Assembly (NCBI RefSeq): GCF_018324205.1
Contig: NZ_AP023356.1
Location: forward strand, 930,001-994,000
Reading direction: 5' to 3'
Origin: Actinoplanes ianthinogenes
GTDB taxonomy: Bacteria > Actinomycetota > Actinomycetes > Mycobacteriales > Micromonosporaceae
DNA: 64,000 nt
Below, piece after piece: positions 52,338 to 61,542 of the stretch. The first letter of the stretch is position 1. Every line of letters starts with the position of its first letter. A model generated the notes under the pieces. The model made no database searches. It was not told the origin of the DNA and worked only from the letters and a program-made list of their open reading frames with translations. The position numbers and the translations under genes are program-made.

Positions 52338-53481
52338 TGGGCAGCAGGAGCGGGGTGGCCAGCAGGAGCAGACCGGCCGCCCCGATCGCGAGGCGCGGGC
52401 CGGTGACGGCGGCCAGCCCGCCCCACAGCGCGGTCAGCACGGCGACGGTGGCGTTGTTGCTCACCGACCAGGCGGACAGCGTGCGGGCCACCCGGTCCGC
52501 CGGGGTCCGGTTGAGCCGCCACGTGGCGAACACCGGGTTGAACACACCCATGCAGGTGACCAGGCCGAACTGGACGGCCAGGACCAGGACCAGCCCGGCC
52601 GGACCGGGTCCGACGAAGGCCAGGCCGATCGACCAGCACGCGCGCAGGGTTCCCGCGGTGAGCAGGACCCGGTGCTCGCCGAACCGGGTGACCAGCGGGC
52701 CGGCCAGGCGGGAGCCGAGCAGGCCGCCGAGGCACGGGAGGCCGAAGGCGAGACCGTACTGCCAAGGGGTGAAGCCGAGCGGGCCGAGCATCAGCACGGC
52801 CAGCAGCGGCGCGGTCGCCAGGATCAGGCCGTTGACCAGGACCGTGTTGCCGAACATCGGGCGGGTGAGCAGGTAGTGCCAGCCGACGCGGGGCAGTTTG
52901 CCGCCGGTCCCGGCCCGGCGCGGCTCGTCGCCGCCGATCGCGCGCAGGCTGGCCGCCGAGAGCAGGTAGCTGACCGCGTCCGCCAGCACCGTGGTGACCG
53001 GGCCGAACAGGCCGATCGCCGCGTTGCCGAGCGGTGGTCCCAGCACGGTGGCGGTCCAGGCGGTGGCCTCGAAGCGCCCGTTGACGACGAGCAGGTCCGC
53101 CGGTGGGACCAGGAACTTCAGGTACGCGCCGCTGGCCGCGCGGAAGGCGATGCCGGCGGCCGCCATCACGACCGACACAACCAGGAGTTGTGCAAACGAG
53201 AGACAGCCAAGGGTGTACGCGGCGGGGACACTGGCCAGCGCGGCGCAGCGCAGCAGGTCCATCCCGATCATCACCGGCCGCTTGCGGCGCACCTCCACCC
53301 AGGGGCCGAGCGGCGCGGCGACCACCGCTCCCACCGCCAGGCCGGCGGCGGACAGCAAGGACACCTCAACCGGTCCGGCGTGCAGGGCGAGGATCGCGAT
53401 CAGGGGAAACGCGTCGAACCCGAGCCACGTGCCGAACACACTGACGCCGAACGACAACCACAGCAACCCACGTTCTCTCAC
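52285..53481 (-). CDS. MFS transporter
   Basis: A 398-residue protein with about 12 helices and the MFS pattern GPWVEVRRKRPVMIGMD after helix 2, as in the enterobactin-exporter-like (EntS) group. The start is a GTG at 53481. It is divergent from a LysR regulator with an operator-like repeat between them, so regulation by that gene is likely. The last 17 residues (PRAGPADQAGLRRGPGGA) are encoded within the palindrome at 52175-52337, which has replaced or extended the original C-terminus. The substrate is unknown. Confidence 0.9.
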   Translation of the reverse strand: MRERGLLWLSFGVSVFGTWLGFDAFPLIAILALHAGPVEVSLLSAAGLAVGAVVAAPLGPWVEVRRKRPVMIGMDLLRCAALASVPAAYTLGCLSFAQLLVVSVVMAAAGIAFRAASGAYLKFLVPPADLLVVNGRFEATAWTATVLGPPLGNAAIGLFGPVTTVLADAVSYLLSAASLRAIGGDEPRRAGTGGKLPRVGWHYLLTRPMFGNTVLVNGLILATAPLLAVLMLGPLGFTPWQYGLAFGLPCLGGLLGSRLAGPLVTRFGEHRVLLTAGTLRACWSIGLAFVGPGPAGLVLVLAVQFGLVTCMGVFNPVFATWRLNRTPADRVARTLSAWSVSNNATVAVLTALWGGLAAVTGPRLAIGAAGLLLLATPLLLPRAGPADQAGLRRGPGGA

Positions 53482-53538
53482 GACGGAGATCCAAGCAACC
53501 CCGAGGCCCGGCGATCAAACAACCGCAGCCGCCCGGCA

Positions 53539-53555
53539 TACAACGGATGGTTGTA
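53539..53555. promoter_or_regulatory. LysR-type operator candidate
   Basis: TACAAC-GGATG-GTTGTA is a 6-base perfect inverted repeat 18 bases before the LysR start and 58 bases before the MFS start. It fits the general T-rich/A-rich dyad expected for LysR autoregulation in a divergent promoter. Confidence 0.6.
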
Positions 53556-53572
53556 CAGGTAGGCTCGCTGCC

Positions 53573-54445
53573 GTGGATCTCGAAGCGGTGCGCACCTTCG
53601 TCACGGCGGCCGGGGCGGGCCAGTTCCAGGAGGCCGCCGCCGACCTGGCGATCACCCAGCAGGCGGTCTCCAAGCGCATCGCCGCCCTGGAGCGGCACCT
53701 GGGCGTCCGCCTGTTCACCCGCACCCCGCGCGGCGCCGAGCTGACCATCGACGGGCAGGCGTTCCTGCCGCACGCGCGGGAGCTGCTCCGGGCCGCCGAG
53801 CGCGCCGCCGAGTCGGTACGCCCCGGTCGCCGCCCGCTGCGCGTCGACGTGATCGCCTCCCGGCTCGCCACCACCGGCCTGCTGCGCGACTTCCACCGGG
53901 CACACCCCGGGATCGACCTCGACGTGATGAAGCTGTTCGACATCGCGACCGCCCTCGCCGCCCTGCGGTCCGGCGCGATCGACGCGACGTTCCGGGCGGT
54001 CACCACCGGCCTGCCCGAGGGGATCACCTCGATCCGGGTGCTCGACGAGCCCCTTCAGCTCCTGGTCGGACCCGGCCACCGGCTGGCCCCGGCCGCCTCG
54101 GTGACCCTCGCCCAGCTGGCCGGCCACCGGATCTGGATGCCCGGCCTCGCGCCCGGCACCGAGTGGACCGCGTTCTACGACCGGCTCGCCGCCGACCACG
54201 GCCTCACCATCGAGGCGACCGGGCCCAACCTCGGCGCCGACGCGCTGCTCGACACCGTCGCCGACACGCCGGCGCTGGCCACCTTCATCGGCGCGCGGAC
54301 CCGCTTGATCTGGCCGGACGGGCATGGGCTGCGCCGCATCCCGGTGGTCGGCCCGACGCCGGTGTACCCGCACTCGCTGCTCTGGCACCGGGACAACCCG
54401 CACCCGGCGCTCGCCCTGCTGCGGGAGCACCTCGCTCCCGCCTGA
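53573..54445 (+). CDS. LysR-family transcriptional regulator
   Basis: A 290-residue LysR protein with an HTH region FQEAAADLAITQQAVSKRIA, then ERHLGVRLFTRTPRGAELTI, and a substrate-binding domain. The GTG start at 53573 gives the normal MDLEAVRTFVTAA opening. It is divergent from the MFS transporter, with an inverted repeat just upstream. Target control of the transporter is inferred from layout. Confidence 0.92.
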   Translation: MDLEAVRTFVTAAGAGQFQEAAADLAITQQAVSKRIAALERHLGVRLFTRTPRGAELTIDGQAFLPHARELLRAAERAAESVRPGRRPLRVDVIASRLATTGLLRDFHRAHPGIDLDVMKLFDIATALAALRSGAIDATFRAVTTGLPEGITSIRVLDEPLQLLVGPGHRLAPAASVTLAQLAGHRIWMPGLAPGTEWTAFYDRLAADHGLTIEATGPNLGADALLDTVADTPALATFIGARTRLIWPDGHGLRRIPVVGPTPVYPHSLLWHRDNPHPALALLREHLAPA

Positions 54446-54493
54446 CAACCCGGGCCATGCTCAATTCGGCTCGTTCCCCGACGATGTCCAGGC

Positions 54494-56707
54494 GTGCGGA
54501 ACGGACGGGTACGGCCCTGGGCCGGGTGGCTGGTGCCGGCGGTGATCGCCGCCCTCTGCTTCCCGCTGATCCCGGACGACTCCCTGCCGGCCAAGATCTA
54601 CGCGAACACGATCGGCACCGCGTCGGTGCTGATGATGGTGCTGGGCATCCTGCGCAACCGGCCGGAACACCGCGGGGCGTGGCTGACCTTCGCCGCCGGG
54701 ATGGCGATCTTCGTAGCCGGCGACATCGCGTACGACGTGCTCGAGTACCGGCTCGGCGAGTACCCGTACCCGTCGTACCCCGACGCGATCTACCTGTGCG
54801 CGTACCCGTTCCTGGTCATCGGCATGGCGCGGCTGGGCCGCGGCGGCGGTGAACGCGACCGTGGCGGCCTGCTCGACACCGCGGTGATCGCCACCGGGAT
54901 CAGCCTGATCTACTGGGTCTTCGTGATCGGGCCGGTCCTGGCGGACGCCGGCTCCCCGGTCCTGGACCGGCTGATGACGATCGCCTACCCGTTCGCCGAC
55001 GTGCTGCTCACCGCGGCGGTCGCCCGGACGCTGACCCGGGCGGAGAACCGGACGCCCAGCCTGCGGCTGCTGACCGTCGGCTCCGGCCTGATGCTCACCT
55101 GCGACCTGGTCTACACGACGATGTCGAGCACCGCCGAGTACACCGGCGGCCTGTTCGACTCGGGTTTCCAGATCGCCTACGTCTGCTGGGCCGCCGCCAC
55201 GCTGCACCCGAGCATGCGCCGGCGCCCGCAGGCCGTCACCGGCGCCCGCCGGGTCGGTGGCCGCCGGCTCGCCGCCCTGGCCGCCTGCTCGCTGCTCGCG
55301 CCCGGCCTGCTGGTCCTGGAGGGCTTCCGCGACCCGGCGAACATCGCCTGGGGCGGCATCGCCGGCGGGGCGGTCGTGCTGTTCCTGCTGGTGCTGAGCC
55401 GCACGTGGGGACTCGTGAAGCAGGTGCAGCGGCAGGCCGGCCGCCTCGAGGACCTGGCCATGCACGACGAGCTGACCGGGCTGGCCAACCGGCGCGGCTT
55501 CGAGCGCCGGCTCACCGCCGCGCTCGCCGGCGGCACGCCGCACGTGCTGCTGCTCGACCTGAACGGCTTCAAGACGGTCAACGACCGGTTCGGGCACGCG
55601 GTCGGCGACGAGCTGCTCGTGGTGCTCGCGCACCGGATCGCCGAGGCGCTGCCGGACGGGGCGCTGGTGGCCCGGATGGGCGGCGACGAGTTCGCCGTGC
55701 TGCTGCCCGGCGCCGGCTGTGCCGACGCGCTGGCGGAGCGGCTGCACACCGCGATCCACCTGCCGGCCCGCGCCGGTGGTCAGGACCTGCTGGTCGGCGC
55801 GAGCATCGGGATCGCCGACCCGGCCGGGGTGGCCGACCCCGGCGAGGTGCTGCGCCGCGCCGACGTGGCGATGTACGCGGCCAAGGCGGCCGGTGGCCGG
55901 CACCACCGGTGGTACACCGTCGAGCTGGACTCCCAGGCCGGCGAGGAGGCCCGGCTCGGCGCCGACCTGCGTGCCGCCCTGGACACCGGCCAGTTCCACC
56001 TGGTCTACCAGCCGATCGTGGCGCTGCCCGGCGGCGAGGTGCAGGCGGTGGAGAGCCTGATCCGCTGGCAGCACCCGGAGCGCGGGTTCGTCAGCCCGGT
56101 CGACTTCATCCCGGTCGCCGAGCGCAACGGCCTGATCACCGAGCTGGGCACGTGGATCCTGCGGACCGCGTGCGAGCAGTTCCGCACCTGGCAGGAGCGG
56201 GGCGTCGCGCCCCTGCACGTCGGCGTGAACGTGTCGGCCCGGCAGCTGGCCGAGCCGGGATTCGCCGAGACGGTGGCGGCGGTGCTGGCCGAGACCGGCA
56301 TGGACCCGCACCGGCTGGTCGTCGAGATCACCGAGACCGCGGTGTTCGGCGGCGGGGCCGCCGTGCGGGCGGTGCACGCGTTGCACGCGCTCGGCATCGC
56401 GATCGCGCTGGACGACTTCGGCACCGGGCACTCGTCGCTCGGCATCCTCCAGGCCGTGCCGGTGCGGATCCTCAAGGTCGACAAGTCATTCGTGGAGAAC
56501 GTGACTGTTTCGGATCGGCACGCGGTGATCGCCTCGTCGCTCATCCAGCTGACCGCCGGACTCGGCCTGGTCGCGGTCGCCGAGGGCGTGGAGACCGCGG
56601 AGCAGGCCGCCGAGCTGTACCGGCTCGGGTACCGGCGGGCGCAGGGTTACCACTTCGGCCGGCCCGCCGCCGACCCGTTCGCCGTCGTGTCACACGCTGC
56701 CGCGTAG
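54494..56707 (+). CDS. Membrane GGDEF-EAL protein (c-di-GMP turnover)
   Basis: A 737-residue protein. The N-terminal 300 residues have about eight to ten helices, forming a membrane-sensor domain. The GGDEF domain has AMHDELTGLANRRGF and ARMGGDEFAVLLPG (active site about 396-400). The EAL domain has QAVESLIRWQHPE (ESL in place of EAL, with the metal-binding Glu kept), LDDFGTGHSSLG, ILKVDKSFV, AEGVET and GYHFGRP. Both domains look catalytically competent, so net activity could be synthesis or breakdown of cyclic di-GMP. The start is a GTG at 54494. Its 3' end overlaps the convergent AAA+ gene by 18 bases. Confidence 0.93.
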   Translation: MRNGRVRPWAGWLVPAVIAALCFPLIPDDSLPAKIYANTIGTASVLMMVLGILRNRPEHRGAWLTFAAGMAIFVAGDIAYDVLEYRLGEYPYPSYPDAIYLCAYPFLVIGMARLGRGGGERDRGGLLDTAVIATGISLIYWVFVIGPVLADAGSPVLDRLMTIAYPFADVLLTAAVARTLTRAENRTPSLRLLTVGSGLMLTCDLVYTTMSSTAEYTGGLFDSGFQIAYVCWAAATLHPSMRRRPQAVTGARRVGGRRLAALAACSLLAPGLLVLEGFRDPANIAWGGIAGGAVVLFLLVLSRTWGLVKQVQRQAGRLEDLAMHDELTGLANRRGFERRLTAALAGGTPHVLLLDLNGFKTVNDRFGHAVGDELLVVLAHRIAEALPDGALVARMGGDEFAVLLPGAGCADALAERLHTAIHLPARAGGQDLLVGASIGIADPAGVADPGEVLRRADVAMYAAKAAGGRHHRWYTVELDSQAGEEARLGADLRAALDTGQFHLVYQPIVALPGGEVQAVESLIRWQHPERGFVSPVDFIPVAERNGLITELGTWILRTACEQFRTWQERGVAPLHVGVNVSARQLAEPGFAETVAAVLAETGMDPHRLVVEITETAVFGGGAAVRAVHALHALGIAIALDDFGTGHSSLGILQAVPVRILKVDKSFVENVTVSDRHAVIASSLIQLTAGLGLVAVAEGVETAEQAAELYRLGYRRAQGYHFGRPAADPFAVVSHAAA

Positions 56708-58138
56708 GTTGCGGACCTCGGCGATCAGCTCCTCCTGGGAGATCGGCTCGACCAGGCCGCCGGTCCGGGCGTCCTGCATCGCCTTGGTCATCTGCACCCG
56801 GCGCAGCACCTCCTTGATGTCCGCGCCGGTCATCCCGGTGCTGGCCACCCCGAGCGCGGCCAGGTCCAGATCGTCGGCGAACATCCGGAACCCGCCCCGC
56901 TCGTGCGCCGCGACGAGCCCCTCGATCATCTTGCGGAAGATCTCGGCCCGGCTCGCCTCGTCCGGTTTCGGCACGCTGAGCTTGACGTCGAAGCGCCCGG
57001 AACGGATCAGCGACTCGTCGACCCGGTGCGGGAAGTTCGTGGTGGCCACCACGATCACGTTCGGGTTCTCCTCGATCAGGTCGTTCATCTCCTGCTTGAA
57101 GATCCCGGCGACCGCGTTGAGCGCCTGGCTGGCCGCGTCCCCGCCGGCCCCGGCGTAGCTGACGATCGAGTCGAACTCGTCGAACAGCATCAGCGTCGGC
57201 ACCCGGTAGCGCCGGGCGTCGCGGAAGATCTGCTTGATGTTGCGTTCCGAGCCGCCCAGCCACTTGTCCAGGATCTCCGGGGTGCGGATCTCCCGGAAGT
57301 CCGCGCCGATCTCGTTCGCCAAGGCCCGGGACAGCATGGTCTTGCCGGTGCCGGGCGGGCCGTACATCAGGATGCCCTGCGGGCGGCGCGCGCCCCAGCG
57401 GGCCATCGCCTCCGGGTGCCGGAACGACACCGCGATCTGCCGCAGCTCCGCGACGATGGCGGTCAGGCCGCCGACCATGTCGAGGGTGACGCCCTGGGTG
57501 GTGACCGGGGCCGGCGGCGGGGTGGCCTCCCGGCTGAAGACATAGCGCCGGCCGTGCAGCGCCTCCGGGCCGGCCAGCTCGGTGACCGCCTGGAGGGTCA
57601 GCGTCACGAAGGCGCGCAGGTGGTTGGCGGTCACCTCGTCGCGCGGCACCTCGGCGCGCAGCCGGACGACGTCGCCGTCGTCCTCCCTGGCCACGTCGGC
57701 CTGGAGGCCGACACCCGCGTCCGCGAGGACTCCCGGTTCGCGGTGGGCCGCCGGGTTCGCCGTCTTGTCGAAACCCAATTTCTTGTACGCCGCCGCGGCC
57801 GCCGTGCCGACGCCGTCGACGAACCGGGTGGCCACCGGGTCCCCCTCGGCGATCCGCTTGGACAGCAGCGCGCCGATCGGGTCCCGCCCGAGGACCAGCT
57901 TGCGCATCCGGTCGGTGGTCATCTCCTCCGCGCCGGCGTGGATCCGGGCGATGAACACGTGCACCGCGCCGACCGGATTGTCCACGCTGGACACGGTCAC
58001 CTCGACGCGCTGGACCGGGAGCGGCCACTGCGCGGCGTGCACCAGCTCGACCGGGTTCACCCGAGCCGCGGCCAGGGCGGTATTCGCATCGATGATCTCC
58101 ACTGTGGCGCCCGCGTACTCGAAGATCTCGCCGCCCAT
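56690..58138 (-). CDS. AAA+ ATPase with uncharacterised N-terminal domain
   Basis: A 482-residue protein. The N-terminal 210 residues are of unknown fold (VELVHAAQWPLPVQRVEVTV and a region rich in acidic residues). The AAA+ module has Walker A GPPGTGKT (about 262), Walker B LMLFDEFDS (about 318), sensor 1 VVATTNFPH, and an arginine finger in IRSGRFDVKL, as in Cdc48/FtsH/spastin-type enzymes. Hexamer formation and protein remodelling are expected. No protease, substrate-adaptor or partner gene is adjacent. The ATG at 58138 has AGGAAACGTT just upstream; an earlier start at 58210 lacks a site. Confidence 0.88.
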   Translation of the reverse strand: MGGEIFEYAGATVEIIDANTALAAARVNPVELVHAAQWPLPVQRVEVTVSSVDNPVGAVHVFIARIHAGAEEMTTDRMRKLVLGRDPIGALLSKRIAEGDPVATRFVDGVGTAAAAAYKKLGFDKTANPAAHREPGVLADAGVGLQADVAREDDGDVVRLRAEVPRDEVTANHLRAFVTLTLQAVTELAGPEALHGRRYVFSREATPPPAPVTTQGVTLDMVGGLTAIVAELRQIAVSFRHPEAMARWGARRPQGILMYGPPGTGKTMLSRALANEIGADFREIRTPEILDKWLGGSERNIKQIFRDARRYRVPTLMLFDEFDSIVSYAGAGGDAASQALNAVAGIFKQEMNDLIEENPNVIVVATTNFPHRVDESLIRSGRFDVKLSVPKPDEASRAEIFRKMIEGLVAAHERGGFRMFADDLDLAALGVASTGMTGADIKEVLRRVQMTKAMQDARTGGLVEPISQEELIAEVRNLRGSV

Positions 58139-58322
58139 AACGTTTCCTCCGCTTCCGGATTTTCCCCTTACCGGCTTTTCCCAGAGTGACACGGCGACGC
58201 TTCCACACACCCATTCACTTCAGTTAATCTGCGGAAGCTGATCACCCTCGATGCCGTGGGCGCGGCCGGCGACCCCGGCGGCAGTTCACGGCCGTCGCGA
58301 TCGTCGATTGTGGAGGAACTCC

Positions 58323-59855
58323 GTGCGTAAACGCATGATCGCCGTTCCACTCGCCGCCGCTCTCGTCATTACCCAGATGCCGCAGCCGGCATCCGCGGTG
58401 GATGAGATCAACACGAAGAAACTGCGTGACGCGGTCACCGTCTCCGGGATCCTCGGGCACGAACGCGTGCTCCAGCGGATCGCCACGCAGAACGGCGGGA
58501 CTCGCGCCTCCGGCACGCCAGGCTTCGCGGCCAGCGCCGCGTACGTCACCAGCGTGCTGAAGAAGGCCGGCTACAAGGTCACCGAGCAGAAGTTCACCTT
58601 CCCGTTCTACCGCGAGCTCGCCCCGGCCCAGCTCAACCAGGTGTCGCCGACGCCGACCACCTACGAGACGGTCACTTACGACTACTCGGCCAGCGGGAAC
58701 GTCACCGGCCGCGTGGTGGCCGCGCTCAACAACGTCCTGCCGCCGACCCCGACGCCCAGCTCCACCGCCGGGTGCGCGGCGACCGACTTCGCGCCGGCGT
58801 CCACGACCGCGCCGGAGGTCGCGCTGATCCAGCGCGGCGGCTGCGACTTCGCGGTCAAGGCCGCGAACGCGGCGGCCGCCGGGTACGACGCGGCGATCAT
58901 CTTCAACGAGGGCCAGCCGGGCCGGACCGACCTGTTCACCGGCACGCTCGGCGGGCCGGGCGCGATCCCGGTGGTCGGGCTGAGCTTCGCCGACGGCAGC
59001 GCCCTCGCCCAGCAGGTGGCGGCCGGCACCGTGACGATCCACGTGCAGACCAGCACCGAGGTCAACGCGGCCGCCACGACCAGCAACATCATCGCGGACA
59101 CCCGCGACGGTGACCCGAACAAGGTGCTGGTCGTCGGCGCCCACCTCGACTCGGTGGTCGACGGCCCGGGCATCAACGACAACGGCAGCGGCACGGCCCA
59201 GAACCTGGAGATCGCCGTCCAGCTGGCCAAGCTGAAGATCAAGCCGCGGCAGAAGGTCCGGTTCGCCTTCTGGGGCGCCGAGGAGGCCGGTCTGCTCGGC
59301 TCCGAGCACTACGTGGCGAACCTGAGCGACACCGAGCTCACCACGATCTACGCCAACCTGAACTTCGACATGGTCGCCTCGCCGAACTACGTCCGCTTCG
59401 TCTACGACGGGGACGGCTCCGACACCGGCGCCTCCGGACCGTACGGCTCCGACCAGATCGAGGGGCTGTTCAACAAGTACTTCGCCGACCAGGGGCTGGC
59501 CACCGACCCGACCGCGTTCGACGGGCGCAGCGACTACGGCCCGTTCATCCTGGCCGGCATCCCGGCGGGTGGCCTGTTCAGCGGCGCCGAGGGCGAGAAG
59601 ACGCCGGAGCAGGCCGCGGTCTACGGCGGCACGGCCGGCGCGCCGTACGACTCGTGCTACCACCAGGCCTGCGACGACATCAACAACCTCAACCCGCAGG
59701 CGCTGTCGGAGCTGAGCGACGCCGCCGCGCACGCGGTGCTGACGCTGGCCAAGACCAAGACCGGCTTCTACCCGGACGGCAGCCTGCGCGCCGCGGCACG
59801 CTCGGCCGCCGCGTCGAAGCAGCTGCCCTACAAGGGCGACCACGCGGTCCGCTGA
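58323..59855 (+). CDS. Secreted M28-family aminopeptidase with PA domain
   Basis: A 510-residue exported zinc peptidase. The signal peptide ends at ASA (about residue 25). A protease-associated domain (about 125-240; VALIQRGGCDFAVKAANAA) is inserted before the catalytic core. Zinc-ligand motifs are VVGAHLDSV, INDNGSGTAQ, FWGAEEAGLLGSEHY, LNFDMV and the final YHQACDDINN. These match the Streptomyces griseus-type aminopeptidase family. The GTG at 58323 has GGAGG seven bases upstream. It faces the AAA+ gene over 184 bases with no clear operator. A strong hairpin follows. Confidence 0.93.
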   Translation: MRKRMIAVPLAAALVITQMPQPASAVDEINTKKLRDAVTVSGILGHERVLQRIATQNGGTRASGTPGFAASAAYVTSVLKKAGYKVTEQKFTFPFYRELAPAQLNQVSPTPTTYETVTYDYSASGNVTGRVVAALNNVLPPTPTPSSTAGCAATDFAPASTTAPEVALIQRGGCDFAVKAANAAAAGYDAAIIFNEGQPGRTDLFTGTLGGPGAIPVVGLSFADGSALAQQVAAGTVTIHVQTSTEVNAAATTSNIIADTRDGDPNKVLVVGAHLDSVVDGPGINDNGSGTAQNLEIAVQLAKLKIKPRQKVRFAFWGAEEAGLLGSEHYVANLSDTELTTIYANLNFDMVASPNYVRFVYDGDGSDTGASGPYGSDQIEGLFNKYFADQGLATDPTAFDGRSDYGPFILAGIPAGGLFSGAEGEKTPEQAAVYGGTAGAPYDSCYHQACDDINNLNPQALSELSDAAAHAVLTLAKTKTGFYPDGSLRAAARSAAASKQLPYKGDHAVR

Positions 59856-59863
59856 TCCATCGG

Positions 59864-59893
59864 CCCCGGTCCTCGCCGCGGCGGGGACCGGGG
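59864..59893 (+). terminator. Hairpin after the M28 peptidase gene
   Basis: CCCCGGTCC (59864-59872) pairs with GGACCGGGG (59885-59893), and CGCC/GGCG inside extends the stem. It is 9 bases after the stop and before a same-strand gene. There is no T-run, but the stem is strong. Confidence 0.65.
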
Positions 59894-59913
59894 TCTGGCC
59901 GGCGTGCGGCAGA

Positions 59914-60414
59914 ATGCCCCGCATGCGGGTCTACCGGCACTACTCATGGATCTTCGTCGCGATCAGCGTGATCCTGACGGCCTCGGTGGCCGGCGGGCTG
60001 GTCCAGACCCTCGGCACGCTGAGCGTCGACGCGGTCTGCAAGGCCGCGTTCCTGCTGATGATCTATGTGGTGCTGGAGGCGCTGCCGTTCGTGGCGCTGC
60101 GCTGGAAGACGGTGGTCGACGACGAGGCGGTCACCCAGCACTGGTTCCTGAACACCTACCGCATCCCGCTCGCGGAGATCACCGGTGTGGAGCGGGACGC
60201 CGGGTTCGCCCGCTGGTTCCTGCGGCTGCGCACCGGGGAGAAGAGCTTCGAGGTCCTGCCCTGCTACGTCTACCAGCGGCCGGGCGGTCCGCTGGGCGCC
60301 AAGCCGCCGCGCAAGCTGCTGGCGTTGCAGACCGACATCGATCAGCGGCGGAAAATCGGTCGCCCGGTGTCGTCACCGCCGCGAGGATGCGGTCATGGAT
60401 CAAGCCACGAATGA
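59914..60414 (+). CDS. Small two-helix membrane protein with PH-like domain
   Basis: A 166-residue protein. Two N-terminal helices (WIFVAISVILTASVAGGLV; AAFLLMIYVVLEALPFVAL) precede a soluble PH-like/bPH part (VVDDEAVTQHWFLNTYRIPLAEITGVERD). The start is either the ATG at 59914 or one at 59923. The last 20 bases overlap the methyltransferase start in another frame. A specific function is not known; bacterial PH-like proteins usually act at membranes. Confidence 0.7.
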   Translation: MPRMRVYRHYSWIFVAISVILTASVAGGLVQTLGTLSVDAVCKAAFLLMIYVVLEALPFVALRWKTVVDDEAVTQHWFLNTYRIPLAEITGVERDAGFARWFLRLRTGEKSFEVLPCYVYQRPGGPLGAKPPRKLLALQTDIDQRRKIGRPVSSPPRGCGHGSSHE

Positions 60415-61198
60415 GATCGTGACCTTCTACCAGGACCGCTACGAGGAGGCATCTCGGCTGGAGCGACGGCCGCAGTCGCGGCTGGAGCGGATCCGCACCC
60501 TCGAACTGCTGCGCGAGATGCTGCCGCCCGCGCCCGCCACGGTCCTCGACGTGGGTGGCGGTCCCGGCGCCTATGCCCGGGAGCTGCTCGCCGACGGATA
60601 TCACGTCCGGCTGGTCGACCTCGTCCCCGGTCACGTGGCGCAGGCCCGGGCGGGTGATCCGCCGATCGACGCGGTCGTCGGCGACGCCCGGTCGTTGCCC
60701 GAGCCGGACTCCTCACAGGACGCCACCCTGCTCCTCGGCCCGCTCTACCACCTGCAAGACGCTGCCGACCGGGTGCGGGCGCTGCGCGAGGCGATCCGGG
60801 TGACCCGTCCCGGCGGCCCGATCCTGGCCGCGGCGATCAGCCGCTTCGCCGGGCCGGTCGACCTGCTGGCCTCGGCCCGCTTCGGCGACCACGTGCTCGC
60901 CGACGCGGAACGCCTGCTCGGCACCGGTGTGAACGACCCCGCCATCGGCTTCACCCACGCCTACTTCCACCGGGTCGCCGAGCTGACCGCGGAGTGCCGG
61001 GAGGCCGGCCTGGCCGACGTGGTGATCCACGGCATCGAGGGTCCCGGCTGGTCGGCGGCGGAGGCGGCCCTGCACGGCCCGCACGCGGAGGCGACGTTCG
61101 ACGGCGCGTTGCGACTCGCCCGCCTGCTCAGCGCCGATCCCGACGTGGTCGCGGCCAGTGCCCATCTCCTGGTCACCGCCACCGCCCCGGACCGCTGA
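60395..61198 (+). CDS. Class I SAM-dependent methyltransferase
   Basis: A 267-residue methyltransferase. It shows ATVLDVGGGPGAYARELLAD (SAM motif I), VDAVVGDARSLPEPDSSQDA, LLLGPLYHLQDAADRVRALR and IRVTRPGGPILAAAIS. GPLYHL is common in small-molecule methyltransferases of this type. The ATG at 60395 has GAGG upstream and overlaps the PH-like gene end by 20 bases, so the two are probably co-expressed. The substrate is unknown. The large palindrome at 61241 follows 42 bases after the stop. Confidence 0.9.
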   Translation: MDQATNEIVTFYQDRYEEASRLERRPQSRLERIRTLELLREMLPPAPATVLDVGGGPGAYARELLADGYHVRLVDLVPGHVAQARAGDPPIDAVVGDARSLPEPDSSQDATLLLGPLYHLQDAADRVRALREAIRVTRPGGPILAAAISRFAGPVDLLASARFGDHVLADAERLLGTGVNDPAIGFTHAYFHRVAELTAECREAGLADVVIHGIEGPGWSAAEAALHGPHAEATFDGALRLARLLSADPDVVAASAHLLVTATAPDR

Positions 61199-61240
61199 CC
61201 GGCTCCCGGCCCGCTTCGGGTCAATCTCCGACATCCTGGT

Positions 61241-61430
61241 GTACGACTCGGAGCCGGCGTGGCGGCCGGCTCGCGAGGCCGCGGCCGCCGCACGACCGCC
61301 ACGCGTGTCGTGCGGGTCCGCTGCTCCTCACCGGCCACCCCGCACCCCCGGCGCACCCGCACGACACGCGCCGCGGCCCGCAGTGGCCGCGGCCTCGCGA
61401 GCCGACTGCCACGCCGGCTGCGAGTCGTAC
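61241..61430. repeat. About 190-base palindromic element with 76-base arms
   Basis: The left arm (61241-61317) begins GTACGACTCG and the right arm (61355-61430) ends CGAGTCGTAC. They pair over about 76 bases with few mismatches (GCCGGCGTGGC / GCCACGCCGGC; GGCTCGCGAGGCC / GGCCTCGCGAGCC; CGTGTCGTGCGGGT / ACCCGCACGACACG), leaving a 37-base loop. The right arm plus its outer flank (to about 61490) is related to 7441-7560. It lies in a 344-base gap 61199-61542 between same-strand genes. The remainder of the gap shows nothing else. Confidence 0.88.
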
Positions 61431-61542
61431 CGAAAAATGGGTGAACATCGGGAGAAGAGGACCGTGAGCGGAGCCGGCTGCTCGGGGAGAGTCATCAATT
61501 CTGGGTGATTCACAGCGACAGAGCCGGTGCGAGGATGCGGTG

